Positions 23,581 through 31,691 of a DNA stretch of 64,000 nt are shown piece after piece. Position 1 is the stretch's first letter. Each line of letters opens with the position of its first letter. The position numbers and the translations under genes are program-made. Origin of the DNA: Tenacibaculum sp. MAR_2010_89 (lineage in GTDB: Bacteria > Bacteroidota > Bacteroidia > Flavobacteriales > Flavobacteriaceae); NCBI RefSeq assembly GCF_900105985.1, contig NZ_FNUB01000005.1:1860001-1924000 (forward strand). The letters are read 5' to 3'. The notes under the pieces are model-generated. The model did no database searches. It was not told the origin of the DNA and saw nothing but the letters and a program-made list of their open reading frames with translations.

Positions 23581-24258
23581 TTACTCGCTTGTTAAGTTAA
23601 TAGGAAAAACATAATCAACATTAACAGGTAGCCCATTAACTTTACCAGGTTGTAAACTAGGGAGTTTTGATAATGTTTTAATGACTTCTTCTTTTAATTT
23701 GTTGCTCTTCTTTGAACTTATTATTTGTGGCTCTTTTATACTTCCATCAATAGCAATTTTAAAACGTATAATCACTTTTCCAGAAATATTATCTTCGACT
23801 ATTGATTCAGGATCAAAGTTTTTAATAAAATGTTTTTGCATATTATTTTTAAAACATTTAATATTTTCTATTTTATCTCCGTTTGAACATGATGGAAATA
23901 AAGGTACTTCATCAACAAGTTTGAATAGCACACTTTTGGTGTTTAGTTTATTTTTAGTGGTACTCGAGGTATTAATTAAAGCTTGTTTTAAATTATTATT
24001 TAAGCTTAAATTTGATTTAATACGTTTAGGAGTTGTTTTAAACCTACTAGTAATTCTTTTTCTTGATGAAATTGAGGTTCTAGTTATTTTTCGTTGTGTT
24101 GGTTTTACTTTTTTTTCTTTAGTGTTTTCTATTTCACATTTACTGATAGATATACTATTTAAATCGGTTATGGTTTCTTCAGATGATTTACATACTTCTT
24201 GACTAAAACCATTTAATGATAATAATAAAAAGATTGATGTTAATAAATTTGCTTTCAT
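23581..24258 (-). CDS. secreted single-TonB_C-domain protein, paralogue of its neighbour
   Basis: The 225-residue protein has a signal peptide ending at NGFSQ. It shares with the neighbour at 22069-23217 the mature N-terminus (EVC...EETITDLNSIS...C), a basic linker, the cysteine pair motif (VPLFPSC, then KCF), and one TonB_C-like domain with ISGKVIIRFKI..DGSI and LPSLQPGKVNG. The canonical YPE segment is replaced by DPESIV, and the domain is more diverged than either copy next door. It looks like the product of a tandem duplication. Role unknown; a periplasmic location is likely. Confidence 0.8.
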   Translation of the reverse strand: MKANLLTSIFLLLSLNGFSQEVCKSSEETITDLNSISISKCEIENTKEKKVKPTQRKITRTSISSRKRITSRFKTTPKRIKSNLSLNNNLKQALINTSSTTKNKLNTKSVLFKLVDEVPLFPSCSNGDKIENIKCFKNNMQKHFIKNFDPESIVEDNISGKVIIRFKIAIDGSIKEPQIISSKKSNKLKEEVIKTLSKLPSLQPGKVNGLPVNVDYVFPINLTSE

Positions 24259-24280
24259 GATTTATGGGGCTTACTTGGTT

Positions 24281-24305
24281 GATGTAAATTTCTCTTTTTT
24301 ACATC
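24281..24305. repeat. inverted repeat upstream of the TonB_C paralogue
   Basis: GATGTAAA (24281-24288) and TTTACATC (24298-24305) form an 8-base perfect inverted repeat with a 9-base spacer, 22 bases upstream of the minus-strand ATG at 24258. It could be an operator half-site pair or a 5' leader hairpin. No T run marks it as a terminator. Confidence 0.4.
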
Positions 24306-24402
24306 GAAAAGCCTTTACCTTAATATCATAAATGCATTAATTAATGTTATGCTTAATGTTAGGAATGTTAATTTAAAATTAATAGAATATTTATAAAAAA
24401 AT

Positions 24403-24427
24403 AAAACTCCCATTAAATGAGAGTTTT
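24403..24427 (-). terminator. Rho-independent terminator of the prfC-barrel-immunophilin operon
   Basis: AAAACTCCCATT pairs with AATGAGAGTTTT with one mismatch; on the minus strand a T-rich run follows. It is 23 bases past the stop at 24450. Confidence 0.75.
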
Positions 24428-24449
24428 ATACAATAGTATGTTTATTTAA

Positions 24450-25379
24450 TTATTTTACGTTCATTAATTCAACGTCAAAAATTAATGTCGCGTTAGGAGG
24501 TATGACCCCACCAGCACCAGCTTCACCATAAGCTAAGTTTGACGGTATAACTAAACGAGCTTTATCTCCAACTTTTAATAATTGAATTCCTTCATCCCAT
24601 CCAGCAATTACTTGACCAACGCCAATAGCAAAATCAATAGGTTGTTTACGTTTGTATGAAGAATCAAAAACAGTTCCATCTAACAATTGACCTTTATAAT
24701 GAACAGAAACTGTTGCTCCTTTAGTAGCTTGTTTACCATCGCCTTGTTGTAAAACTTTGTAACGTAGCCCACTATTAGTTTCATCATATCCAGCAGCCAC
24801 AGAGTCTAATAATTCTTTTTGTTTAGCTTTTTCTTGTTCTTCACGCTTTTCTCTAGCTCCTTCAAAAGACCTAAAAGCTTCAACTGCGTTGAAAGCTTCT
24901 GCAGTATCACCTACACGAATTATTTCTACATTCATTTCGTCTTCTTGGGCTACAGCATCAACTACATCTTGTCCTTCAATAACACTTCCAAAAACAGTAT
25001 GTTTACCATCTAACCAAGGAGTAGCTACATGCGTAATGAAAAACTGAGAACCATTTGTTCCTGGTCCAGCATTTGCCATAGATAATTTACCAGGAGCATC
25101 ATGTTTTAATTCAGGATGAATTTCATCATCAAATTTATAACCTGGATTTCCTGTTCCTGTTCCTTGTGGGCAACCACCTTGAATCATAAAATCAGGAATA
25201 ACACGGTGAAACTTTAATCCATTATAATAAGGAGTTCCTTGAGGTTTTGCTGAATTTTCTAGGTTACCTTCTGCTAAAGCAACAAAATTACCAACTGTAC
25301 CAGGTGTTTTTTCGTATTCTAAATTCACTAAAATATTCCCTTTAGAAGTAGTGAACTTTGCATAAATTCCGTTATTCAT
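24450..25379 (-). CDS. dual-family immunophilin: cyclophilin fused to FKBP (peptidyl-prolyl isomerase)
   Basis: Residues 1 to about 165 are a cyclophilin-type PPIase ([51 protein letters not shown]). A charged helical linker (about 170-195, [14 protein letters not shown]) leads to an FKBP domain (about 205-309; [57 protein letters not shown]). No signal peptide is present, so it should act in the cytoplasm as a proline isomerase and perhaps a chaperone. Such cyclophilin-FKBP fusions are known as dual-family immunophilins and have been reported from flavobacteria. It is the third gene of the prfC operon, 27 bases after the barrel gene. Confidence 0.93.
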   Translation of the reverse strand: MNNGIYAKFTTSKGNILVNLEYEKTPGTVGNFVALAEGNLENSAKPQGTPYYNGLKFHRVIPDFMIQGGCPQGTGTGNPGYKFDDEIHPELKHDAPGKLSMANAGPGTNGSQFFITHVATPWLDGKHTVFGSVIEGQDVVDAVAQEDEMNVEIIRVGDTAEAFNAVEAFRSFEGAREKREEQEKAKQKELLDSVAAGYDETNSGLRYKVLQQGDGKQATKGATVSVHYKGQLLDGTVFDSSYKRKQPIDFAIGVGQVIAGWDEGIQLLKVGDKARLVIPSNLAYGEAGAGGVIPPNATLIFDVELMNVK

Positions 25380-25406
25380 CTTTTTAATTTTAAAAACTAT
25401 TTTACA

Positions 25407-26996
25407 TTATTTTGAAACGGACAAACTAGCAAAATTGAAGTTAAATCCGATATTAATATTTGTTGATTTTACATTGCCAAAAGGCGAATATAATTTACCG
25501 CCAGAGGCAGTAATTGAAAAATTATTTGTGATATTATAATTTAAACCAGCTGTAGGTCTTATAATAATACCTTCATCTGTATCAACTCCAGCGCCGCCAG
25601 CAGCTCCAGCAGTAAGATCTAAAAAGGCATTTAGTTTATTATTAAAAAAGGTATTAGTTTTAAAACCTAATCCAACTAATCCATGAGCATAACCACCAGA
25701 TTGACCTTCATAAGCAAAGCCAGCTTCACCAATTAAATAGATGTTTTTGGTTAAATCATAGTTAAATTGTAAAGCCAATAATTGTAAATCTACTGAGTAT
25801 ATTTTATTTGGAGGGTCTTTTTTAGCAACATTAAAGTAAGATTGATTTTCCATACTTAATGTGATACCTTTAGTTTTAAAAGTAGCTGTTTCGTTGTTAG
25901 AAGATGTTTTAGTACCACCGTTTAATCCTATATATTTTACACCAAAACCAAGAGTATAAGCTTCTAGGTCTCCAGCTAAAGCTCTATAATAACCACCATG
26001 TCCACTTAAAGCAAAATTGTTAGATAGTTTTAAGTCCATTCCAATAGATGGGTATATCATTAAACCACCTTCAGGAGCAATTCGTCCACCTGCAGCACCA
26101 ACTCCTAGCTTAGTAAACAAATTAATATATTTAGATTGGTATGGATGGTATCCAGCACCTATAAATAAATCCATAAAACCAGCACGTAAACCTTTGTAAA
26201 TGGCATCTGTATGTGCAAATAAGAAGGTGTTTTCGTTTAAATATTTTTGATACTCAAAACCAAGTACATATAAGGTTTCTGTTAAAGGAGTACGATCATC
26301 TTTTTTAGATTTACCAAAAGGAATGAAAAAATCAAAGCGTACTTGTTGTACATTTTTAACTGTTGAACGTTTCCAGAAATTATTAGAAGAGAGGTTTGAA
26401 TTAATAAAATTTTGATGAGCTGTATCATAATTAGAAAAACGTAATAGGCTTGGGATTTCTAAAAAAAATGAAACAGAATTGCTTTTTATTTCTCCAGAGT
26501 AAAAATTTACATGACTATATTGGACGCCAAAAGAGTAGTTGTTTTTTTTATATTGTAAACCAATGTTTGGATTAATAAAAGCACCATCGTTAACATAAAT
26601 TCTATAACCACCACCTCCACCAAAGTGGAAATTAGCATCAAAATATAGATTTCTATATAGTTGTTTATTAATTCCTAGCTCAACACCTAAAGTAAATAAA
26701 CCACCCTGATCTCCTGTTAAAGCAGCATGCATTGCAGCTCCACCATATAACCAATCATTGAATGGCATTTGATAATGTAAGCCCATCATTCCCATAGTTG
26801 GTTTCAAATCAGGGAACTTATTTGAAGGCATCTGAACAGGAATAAAGTTTAATCGAACTTTATTATGTAATTCCTTTCCTTTCAAAAGAGATAAATTTTC
26901 TTGTGAAAAAGTAAAAGAAGTAAATAGTAACAAAAAACTGAAAAGGAACAATTTATTTTTTGTTGTCTCAATATTAATTAATGTTTTTACTATCAT
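25407..26996 (-). CDS. outer-membrane beta-barrel-like protein with three internal repeats
   Basis: The 529-residue protein has a signal peptide (ending FTFSQ, about residue 32) and alternating hydrophobic strands rich in Gly and aromatics. I see three related units at about 72-182, 243-356 and 407-522. Each has a G(A/G)(A/G)GG core (FGGGGG, GVGAAGG, TAGAAGG) followed by a PxxGL/M strand, an NNF/NNY strand and a closing LGF/IGF-type strand. An outer-membrane or periplasmic barrel is inferred; there is no recognisable catalytic motif and I do not recognise the family. It sits 24 bases after prfC and 27 before the immunophilin gene. Confidence 0.8.
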   Translation of the reverse strand: MIVKTLINIETTKNKLFLFSFLLLFTSFTFSQENLSLLKGKELHNKVRLNFIPVQMPSNKFPDLKPTMGMMGLHYQMPFNDWLYGGAAMHAALTGDQGGLFTLGVELGINKQLYRNLYFDANFHFGGGGGYRIYVNDGAFINPNIGLQYKKNNYSFGVQYSHVNFYSGEIKSNSVSFFLEIPSLLRFSNYDTAHQNFINSNLSSNNFWKRSTVKNVQQVRFDFFIPFGKSKKDDRTPLTETLYVLGFEYQKYLNENTFLFAHTDAIYKGLRAGFMDLFIGAGYHPYQSKYINLFTKLGVGAAGGRIAPEGGLMIYPSIGMDLKLSNNFALSGHGGYYRALAGDLEAYTLGFGVKYIGLNGGTKTSSNNETATFKTKGITLSMENQSYFNVAKKDPPNKIYSVDLQLLALQFNYDLTKNIYLIGEAGFAYEGQSGGYAHGLVGLGFKTNTFFNNKLNAFLDLTAGAAGGAGVDTDEGIIIRPTAGLNYNITNNFSITASGGKLYSPFGNVKSTNINIGFNFNFASLSVSK

Positions 26997-27020
26997 AATA
27001 ACTTACATTTTTAATATTAT

Positions 27021-28610
27021 TTACTGAAATTCACTTGTGAAATGTAATTTTACACTAGGATATTTACTTTGAGTCATTTGAATAGTAAAAGCAGAATCAG
27101 CTAAAAATACCAACTGACCTTGTTTGTCTTTTGCTAAATAACGTTGTTTAACACGTTTGAATTCTTTGAATTCTTCATTTTTAGGGTCTTCAGGTTGTAC
27201 CCAACAAGCTTTGTGTACTGAAATATTTTCATAAGAACATTTAGCACCATATTCATGCTCCAAACGATATTGTATTACTTCATATTGTAAAGCTCCAACA
27301 GTACCAACAATTTTACGTCCGTTCATATCCATTGTAAATAATTGAGCAACACCTTCATCCATTAACTGATCTAAACCTTTGTATAGTTGCTTGGCCTTCA
27401 TTGGATCAGCATTGTTTACATAACGGAAATGTTCAGGAGAAAAACTTGGTATTCCTTTGAAATTAAGTTGTTCACCTTCTGTTAAAGTATCTCCAATTTT
27501 AAAGTTTCCAGTATCATGTAAACCAACAATATCACCAGGGAAAGATTCATCTACAATTTCTTTTTTTTCTGCAAAAAAGGCATTAGGGCTAGAGAATTTT
27601 ACTTTCTTTTTATTTCGTACATGTAAATAAGGAGTGTTTCTTTTAAAAGTACCTGATACAATTTTTATAAAAGCTAAACGATCACGATGTTTAGGGTCCA
27701 TATTTGCATGTATTTTAAATACAAAACCGGTTAGTTTCTCTTCTTTAGAATCTACTAAACGTTCCTCAGCTTTTTTAGGTTGTGGCTGTGGTGCAATATC
27801 AATAAAAGCGTCTAATAATTCTTTAACTCCAAAATTATTTAAAGCAGAACCAAAAAACACAGGTTGTAATTTTCCTTCTAAGTATTCTTGTTGATTAAAT
27901 TCAGGGTATATTCCATATACCATTTCAATTTCCTCTCTTAGTGTTTCAGCAGCATCTTCTCCTATAATTTTATCTAATTCTGGATTTGTAACATCATCAA
28001 ATTGAACACCTTCAGAAATAGTTGTTTTGTTTTCTCCAGAAAAGATATTAAGTTTCTTTTCCCAAATATTATAGATTCCTTTAAAATCATACCCCATACC
28101 GATAGGGAAACTCATAGGAGTTACATGAAGACCTAACTTTTGTTCAACTTCATCTAACAAATCAAAAGCGTCTTTTCCTTCACGGTCTAATTTATTGATA
28201 AATACAAGCATAGGTATGTTTCGCATCCTACAAACTTCAACAAGTTTTTCCGTTTGAGGTTCAACTCCTTTAGCAACATCAATCACAACAATAACGCTAT
28301 CAACAGCAGTTAAAGTTCTAAAAGTATCTTCAGCAAAATCTTTATGTCCAGGTGTATCTAGAATATTAATTTTCTTATCTTTATAAATAAAAGCCAATAC
28401 AGAAGTAGCAACAGAAATTCCTCTTTGACGTTCAATCTCCATAAAATCAGAAGTGGCTCCTTTTTTTATCTTATTATTTTTTACAGCACCAGCTTCTTGA
28501 ATTGCCCCACCAAATAATAATAATTTTTCAGTTAAGGTTGTTTTTCCAGCATCTGGATGTGATATAATTCCGAACGTACGTCTTCTCTGTATTTCTTCTA
28601 AAAAACTCAT
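27021..28610 (-). CDS. prfC: peptide chain release factor 3
   Basis: RF3 is the GTPase that recycles release factors RF1/RF2 from the ribosome after termination. The 529-residue length is standard. GTPase motifs: G1 HPDAGKTTLTEKLLL, G2 around GISVATSV, G3 DTPGHKDFAEDT and G4 NKLDRE. The class II signature and the C-terminal domain (KIVGTVGALQYEVIQYRLEHEYGA) distinguish it from EF-G and TypA. It has a clear promoter (28629-28660) and heads a three-gene unit with the barrel and immunophilin genes. Confidence 0.97.
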   Translation of the reverse strand: MSFLEEIQRRRTFGIISHPDAGKTTLTEKLLLFGGAIQEAGAVKNNKIKKGATSDFMEIERQRGISVATSVLAFIYKDKKINILDTPGHKDFAEDTFRTLTAVDSVIVVIDVAKGVEPQTEKLVEVCRMRNIPMLVFINKLDREGKDAFDLLDEVEQKLGLHVTPMSFPIGMGYDFKGIYNIWEKKLNIFSGENKTTISEGVQFDDVTNPELDKIIGEDAAETLREEIEMVYGIYPEFNQQEYLEGKLQPVFFGSALNNFGVKELLDAFIDIAPQPQPKKAEERLVDSKEEKLTGFVFKIHANMDPKHRDRLAFIKIVSGTFKRNTPYLHVRNKKKVKFSSPNAFFAEKKEIVDESFPGDIVGLHDTGNFKIGDTLTEGEQLNFKGIPSFSPEHFRYVNNADPMKAKQLYKGLDQLMDEGVAQLFTMDMNGRKIVGTVGALQYEVIQYRLEHEYGAKCSYENISVHKACWVQPEDPKNEEFKEFKRVKQRYLAKDKQGQLVFLADSAFTIQMTQSKYPSVKLHFTSEFQ

Positions 28611-28628
28611 CTATAAATTTTAAGGTTG

Positions 28629-28660
28629 CAAAGATACATTTAATTATAAAACCGTTCAAA
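28629..28660 (-). promoter_or_regulatory. promoter of prfC
   Basis: On the minus strand, TTTG (28660-28657), a 20-base spacer and TATCTTTG (28636-28629) fit the Bacteroidota housekeeping consensus. The box ends 18 bases before the ATG at 28610. Confidence 0.7.
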
Positions 28661-28667
28661 GTATTAA

Positions 28668-28698
28668 TTGTTGAACTGCTGTCAATTTTGTAAGTTTG
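28668..28698 (+). promoter_or_regulatory. promoter of the idi-queD-manA operon
   Basis: TTG (28668-28670), a 20-base spacer and TAAGTTTG (28691-28698), 19 bases before the idi ATG. It lies back-to-back with the prfC promoter, the two upstream elements being only 7 bases apart. Confidence 0.7.
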
Positions 28699-28717
28699 CT
28701 TTCATTAATATCGACAA

Positions 28718-29239
28718 ATGAAAGAACAGGTAATTTTAGTTGATGAACAAGACAATCCTATTGGATTAATGGAAAAAATTGAAGCTCATGAAAAAGCATT
28801 ATTACATCGTGCTTTCTCTGTTTTTGTTTTTAATAACAAAGGTGAGTTAATGTTACAACAAAGAGCTAAAGAAAAATATCATTCACCTTTACTCTGGACA
28901 AATACATGTTGTTCTCATCAACGAGATGGAGAAACTAATATTGAAGCAGGTAAGCGTCGTTTACAAGAAGAAATGGGGTTTGTTTGTGATTTAGAAGAGG
29001 TTTTTAGTTTTATATATAAAGCCCCTTTTGATAATGGTTTAACTGAGCATGAATTAGATCATGTACTTGTTGGTAAGTTTAATGATGTTCCATTAATCAA
29101 TAAAGCAGAGGTGGAAGCTTATAAATGGATGCCATTGCAAGAGGTGAAAAATGATATTGATAAGAAACCAGAAATTTATACTGAATGGTTTAAGATAATT
29201 TTTAAAGAATCTTACGAAAAAATTTATAAATTTATATAA
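28718..29239 (+). CDS. idi: isopentenyl-diphosphate delta-isomerase, type I
   Basis: The enzyme interconverts IPP and DMAPP in isoprenoid synthesis, in the cytoplasm. The 173-residue protein is a Nudix-fold type I enzyme: TNTCCSHQ holds the catalytic Cys and a metal-binding His, the Nudix-like GKRRLQEEMGF follows, and NGLTEHELDHV holds the catalytic Glu. It leads a three-gene operon (3 bases to queD). Isoprenoid supply fits with the menaquinone genes further right in the window, though there is no direct link. Confidence 0.96.
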   Translation: MKEQVILVDEQDNPIGLMEKIEAHEKALLHRAFSVFVFNNKGELMLQQRAKEKYHSPLLWTNTCCSHQRDGETNIEAGKRRLQEEMGFVCDLEEVFSFIYKAPFDNGLTEHELDHVLVGKFNDVPLINKAEVEAYKWMPLQEVKNDIDKKPEIYTEWFKIIFKESYEKIYKFI

Positions 29240-29242
29240 ATT

Positions 29243-29656
29243 ATGCCAAAAGTTACTGTACATAGAAAAGCTCATTTTAATGCTGCCCATAGATTATATA
29301 ACAAAGAATGGTCAGATGAAAAGAATGTTGAAATTTTCGGAAAATGTAACAACCCTAATTATCATGGACATAATTATGAGTTAATCGTATCTTTATCTGG
29401 TGAGATTGATAAAGAAACTGGGTATGTTTATGACTTAGGAAAATTAAAAGAATTAATTAAAACAGAAATAGAGGATGTTTTTGATCATAAAAACTTAAAT
29501 TTAGATGTTAAAGAATTTATGAATATAAACCCTTCAGCTGAAAATATAGCTGTTGTAATTTATAATAAGTTGCGATTGAAAATAGAAAATGAATTTGATT
29601 TAAAAATTACATTATACGAAACCCCTAGAAATTACGTAACCTATAGCGGTGAATAA
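29243..29656 (+). CDS. queD: 6-carboxytetrahydropterin synthase (QueD/PTPS family)
   Basis: QueD converts dihydroneopterin triphosphate to 6-carboxytetrahydropterin in queuosine/7-deazaguanine synthesis. The 137-residue protein has the zinc-binding histidines in FNAAHRL and HGHNYEL, the catalytic Cys in GKCNNPNYHGH, DHKNLN, NPSAENIA, and the substrate-binding Glu in ETPRNYV. It lies 3 bases after idi and 6 before manA. Related PTPS enzymes (PTPS-II, PTPS-III) share this fold, and the assignment to QueD rests on length and on the CxxxxxHGHN pattern. Confidence 0.9.
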   Translation: MPKVTVHRKAHFNAAHRLYNKEWSDEKNVEIFGKCNNPNYHGHNYELIVSLSGEIDKETGYVYDLGKLKELIKTEIEDVFDHKNLNLDVKEFMNINPSAENIAVVIYNKLRLKIENEFDLKITLYETPRNYVTYSGE

Positions 29657-29662
29657 AATTAT

Positions 29663-30643
29663 ATGATAGACCAATTACTTAGATTTAAACCTATATTAAA
29701 ACAAAAAATATGGGGAGGAGAGAAATTAAAAACTGTTTTAAATAAGATAACGGAAGAAGATTCTGTTGGAGAAAGTTGGGAAATTTCAGATGTAAGAGGA
29801 GATGAATCGGTAGTAAGTAATGGTGAGTTTATAGGTAAAACTTTAAAAGAACTTTTAAAAAACTATAAAAGTAGTTTAGTTGGAGAAAGTGTTTATAAAG
29901 ATTTTAAAGATGATTTTCCTTTATTGATTAAATATATTGATGCCAAAGAAGTATTGAGTGTACAATTGCATCCAAATGATAATATGGCTAAACAAAGGCA
30001 TGATTCTTTTGGTAAAACAGAAATGTGGTATGTAATGCAAGCGGATGAGAAATCTAATATTATTGTTGGTTTTCAAAAAGATTCAAACGAAGAGGAATAT
30101 CTTCATCATTTAAAAAATAAATCATTACTAGAAATTTTAAATATAGATGAAGTTTCTAAAGGAGATGTATATTTTATTCCACCAGGTAGAGTCCATGCGA
30201 TTGGTGGTGGAGTTTTAATTGCAGAGATACAACAAACATCAGATATAACGTATAGAATTTTTGATTGGGATAGAAAAGATAAAGATGGTAGTTATAGAGA
30301 GTTGCATACAGATAAAGCTTTAGAAGTTATAAATTACAAATCACAAGTTTCTTATAAAACTGATTATGTGAAAAAACAAAATGAAACAACTAAAGTTGTT
30401 TCATGTGTTTATTTTACCACTAATGTATTACCTGTAAAAGGTAAATTATCTATAAATCACTACGAAAAAGATAGCTTTGTTATTTACATGTGTGTAGCTG
30501 GTAATGTAACCTTTACTTATAAAAATCAAATTGAAAAACTAACAATGGGACAAACAATTATGATTCCTGCTTGTTTAAAAGATTTTGTTATTAGTTCACC
30601 AGAAGAATCAGAATTATTAGAGGTTTTTATGCCAAAACATTAA
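29663..30643 (+). CDS. manA: mannose-6-phosphate isomerase, class I
   Basis: Interconverts mannose-6-phosphate and fructose-6-phosphate, supplying GDP-mannose for surface glycans. The 326-residue cupin protein has the zinc ligands in SVQLHPND (Gln, His), GKTEMWYV (Glu) and PPGRVHAIGGG (His), then IQQTSDITYRIFDWDR, a strong signature of the short class I (YvyI/ManA-type) enzymes. It ends the idi operon, and its last 4 bases overlap the end of the convergent gene at 30640, with no terminator between them. Confidence 0.94.
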   Translation: MIDQLLRFKPILKQKIWGGEKLKTVLNKITEEDSVGESWEISDVRGDESVVSNGEFIGKTLKELLKNYKSSLVGESVYKDFKDDFPLLIKYIDAKEVLSVQLHPNDNMAKQRHDSFGKTEMWYVMQADEKSNIIVGFQKDSNEEEYLHHLKNKSLLEILNIDEVSKGDVYFIPPGRVHAIGGGVLIAEIQQTSDITYRIFDWDRKDKDGSYRELHTDKALEVINYKSQVSYKTDYVKKQNETTKVVSCVYFTTNVLPVKGKLSINHYEKDSFVIYMCVAGNVTFTYKNQIEKLTMGQTIMIPACLKDFVISSPEESELLEVFMPKH

Positions 30644-31101
30644 TGTTTTTTCCTTTTATTATGATGTAGCTTTTTCATTATTTTCCATTTAAACTCGTGT
30701 TCAGCAACTTCAAGTGTTAGTGCTTTTTTATACGATAAGAATGATGATAGTTTATCAAAGAATAAATTTTTTAAAACGGTTTTCTTTTTATTTATTGATT
30801 TTATTTTTAATAATATTTTTTTAGCATCTTCTTCGGAAATGCTTTCAAAATCACCGTTTTTAGAAATTCTCTTTTTTATTTTGTAGCGCTCTTCTTTATG
30901 AAGTTGTCTCATTTTTTTACTATAGTCATTATATATAGGCCAAAATTTTTGAGCTTCATTTTCAGTTAAGTTAAGTTTTTCTGTTATGTAAGCTATTTTA
31001 TAAGCTTGTATCTTACTTTGTTTTTTTCTTTTAAATTGAGCTTGCGAATAGAAGCTAGAAAAAAGAAAAAATATAGCGATAAGTAGTGTTTGTTTTTTCA
31101 T
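30640..31101 (-). CDS. secreted Spy/CpxP-like helical protein of the sigma-factor operon
   Basis: The 153-residue protein has a signal peptide ending SQAQ, then a strongly basic helical body. NLTENEAQKFWPIYNDYSKK recalls the LTxxQ region of the Spy/CpxP/zinc-resistance sensor superfamily, which in Bacteroidota is often encoded after an ECF sigma factor and a membrane protein. It follows the membrane protein gene by 2 bases. A periplasmic chaperone or stress-sensor role is inference from that context. It ends in a 4-base tail-to-tail overlap with manA. Confidence 0.8.
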   Translation of the reverse strand: MKKQTLLIAIFFLFSSFYSQAQFKRKKQSKIQAYKIAYITEKLNLTENEAQKFWPIYNDYSKKMRQLHKEERYKIKKRISKNGDFESISEEDAKKILLKIKSINKKKTVLKNLFFDKLSSFLSYKKALTLEVAEHEFKWKIMKKLHHNKRKKH

Positions 31102-31103
31102 TT

Positions 31104-31661
31104 TTATTCTATTTCATTAAAAATTGTACTGTTTTCAATAGTATTTAAATATTCTTCTATGTTATCGTTATTTAATTCAATAGAAGTAATTATGTCTTCT
31201 TCAAGGTTCAAATTCGTTGAGTTAATAGCTAATGACAAATCTTCTTCTGTAGTATTTATATAACCATTTTCATACCACTCTTCAATATCAGCTGTAGTTA
31301 TATTATTAAAATCGATAATTTCATTAGTAGTATTGAAATTAAAATAAGTATAGCTTAAAAAAATAAGAACACAAGCAGCTACTGCAGTAGGGATAAGTTG
31401 TATTGTTTTTTTATATATTGATATTACTTTACTCTTAGGTTGTTTTTCAATATTAGTTATTTTATTTATAATTGAATTTTCTAAGTCTTCAAAATAATTA
31501 TCAGGTGTTTTAAAAGGATGTTTTTTGCTTAAAGCTGGATTACTATCAACCAATATTTTTTGTTCAAGTTTTTCAAAATAATTTTCAGGAACAGTAAAAC
31601 CATTAACCTTATTGGTTTGGTTAGTTATGTATTTTATGCTATCCTTTATATTATTGTTCAT
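31104..31661 (-). CDS. single-pass membrane protein, putative anti-sigma factor
   Basis: The 185-residue protein has a cytoplasmic N-terminal part with two PxNYFExLE motifs (VPENYFEKLEQ and TPDNYFEDLEN), one transmembrane helix (LIPTAVAACVLIFLSYTYF, about residues 90-108) and an acidic, Asn-rich exterior tail. Its place between an ECF sigma factor (30 bases upstream) and a Spy-like periplasmic protein (2 bases downstream) suggests it holds the sigma factor at the membrane. There is no zinc-binding anti-sigma motif, so the role rests on context and topology only. Confidence 0.75.
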   Translation of the reverse strand: MNNNIKDSIKYITNQTNKVNGFTVPENYFEKLEQKILVDSNPALSKKHPFKTPDNYFEDLENSIINKITNIEKQPKSKVISIYKKTIQLIPTAVAACVLIFLSYTYFNFNTTNEIIDFNNITTADIEEWYENGYINTTEEDLSLAINSTNLNLEEDIITSIELNNDNIEEYLNTIENSTIFNEIE

Positions 31662-31691
31662 GTTTATTTGACTTACTTTTTATAAAAAGGT

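Noticed and set aside
21605..24202. Plus-strand frames opposite kdsB and the TonB_C genes
   Set aside because: They are antisense shadows, with Phe/Ser-rich composition typical of AT-rich antisense sequence.
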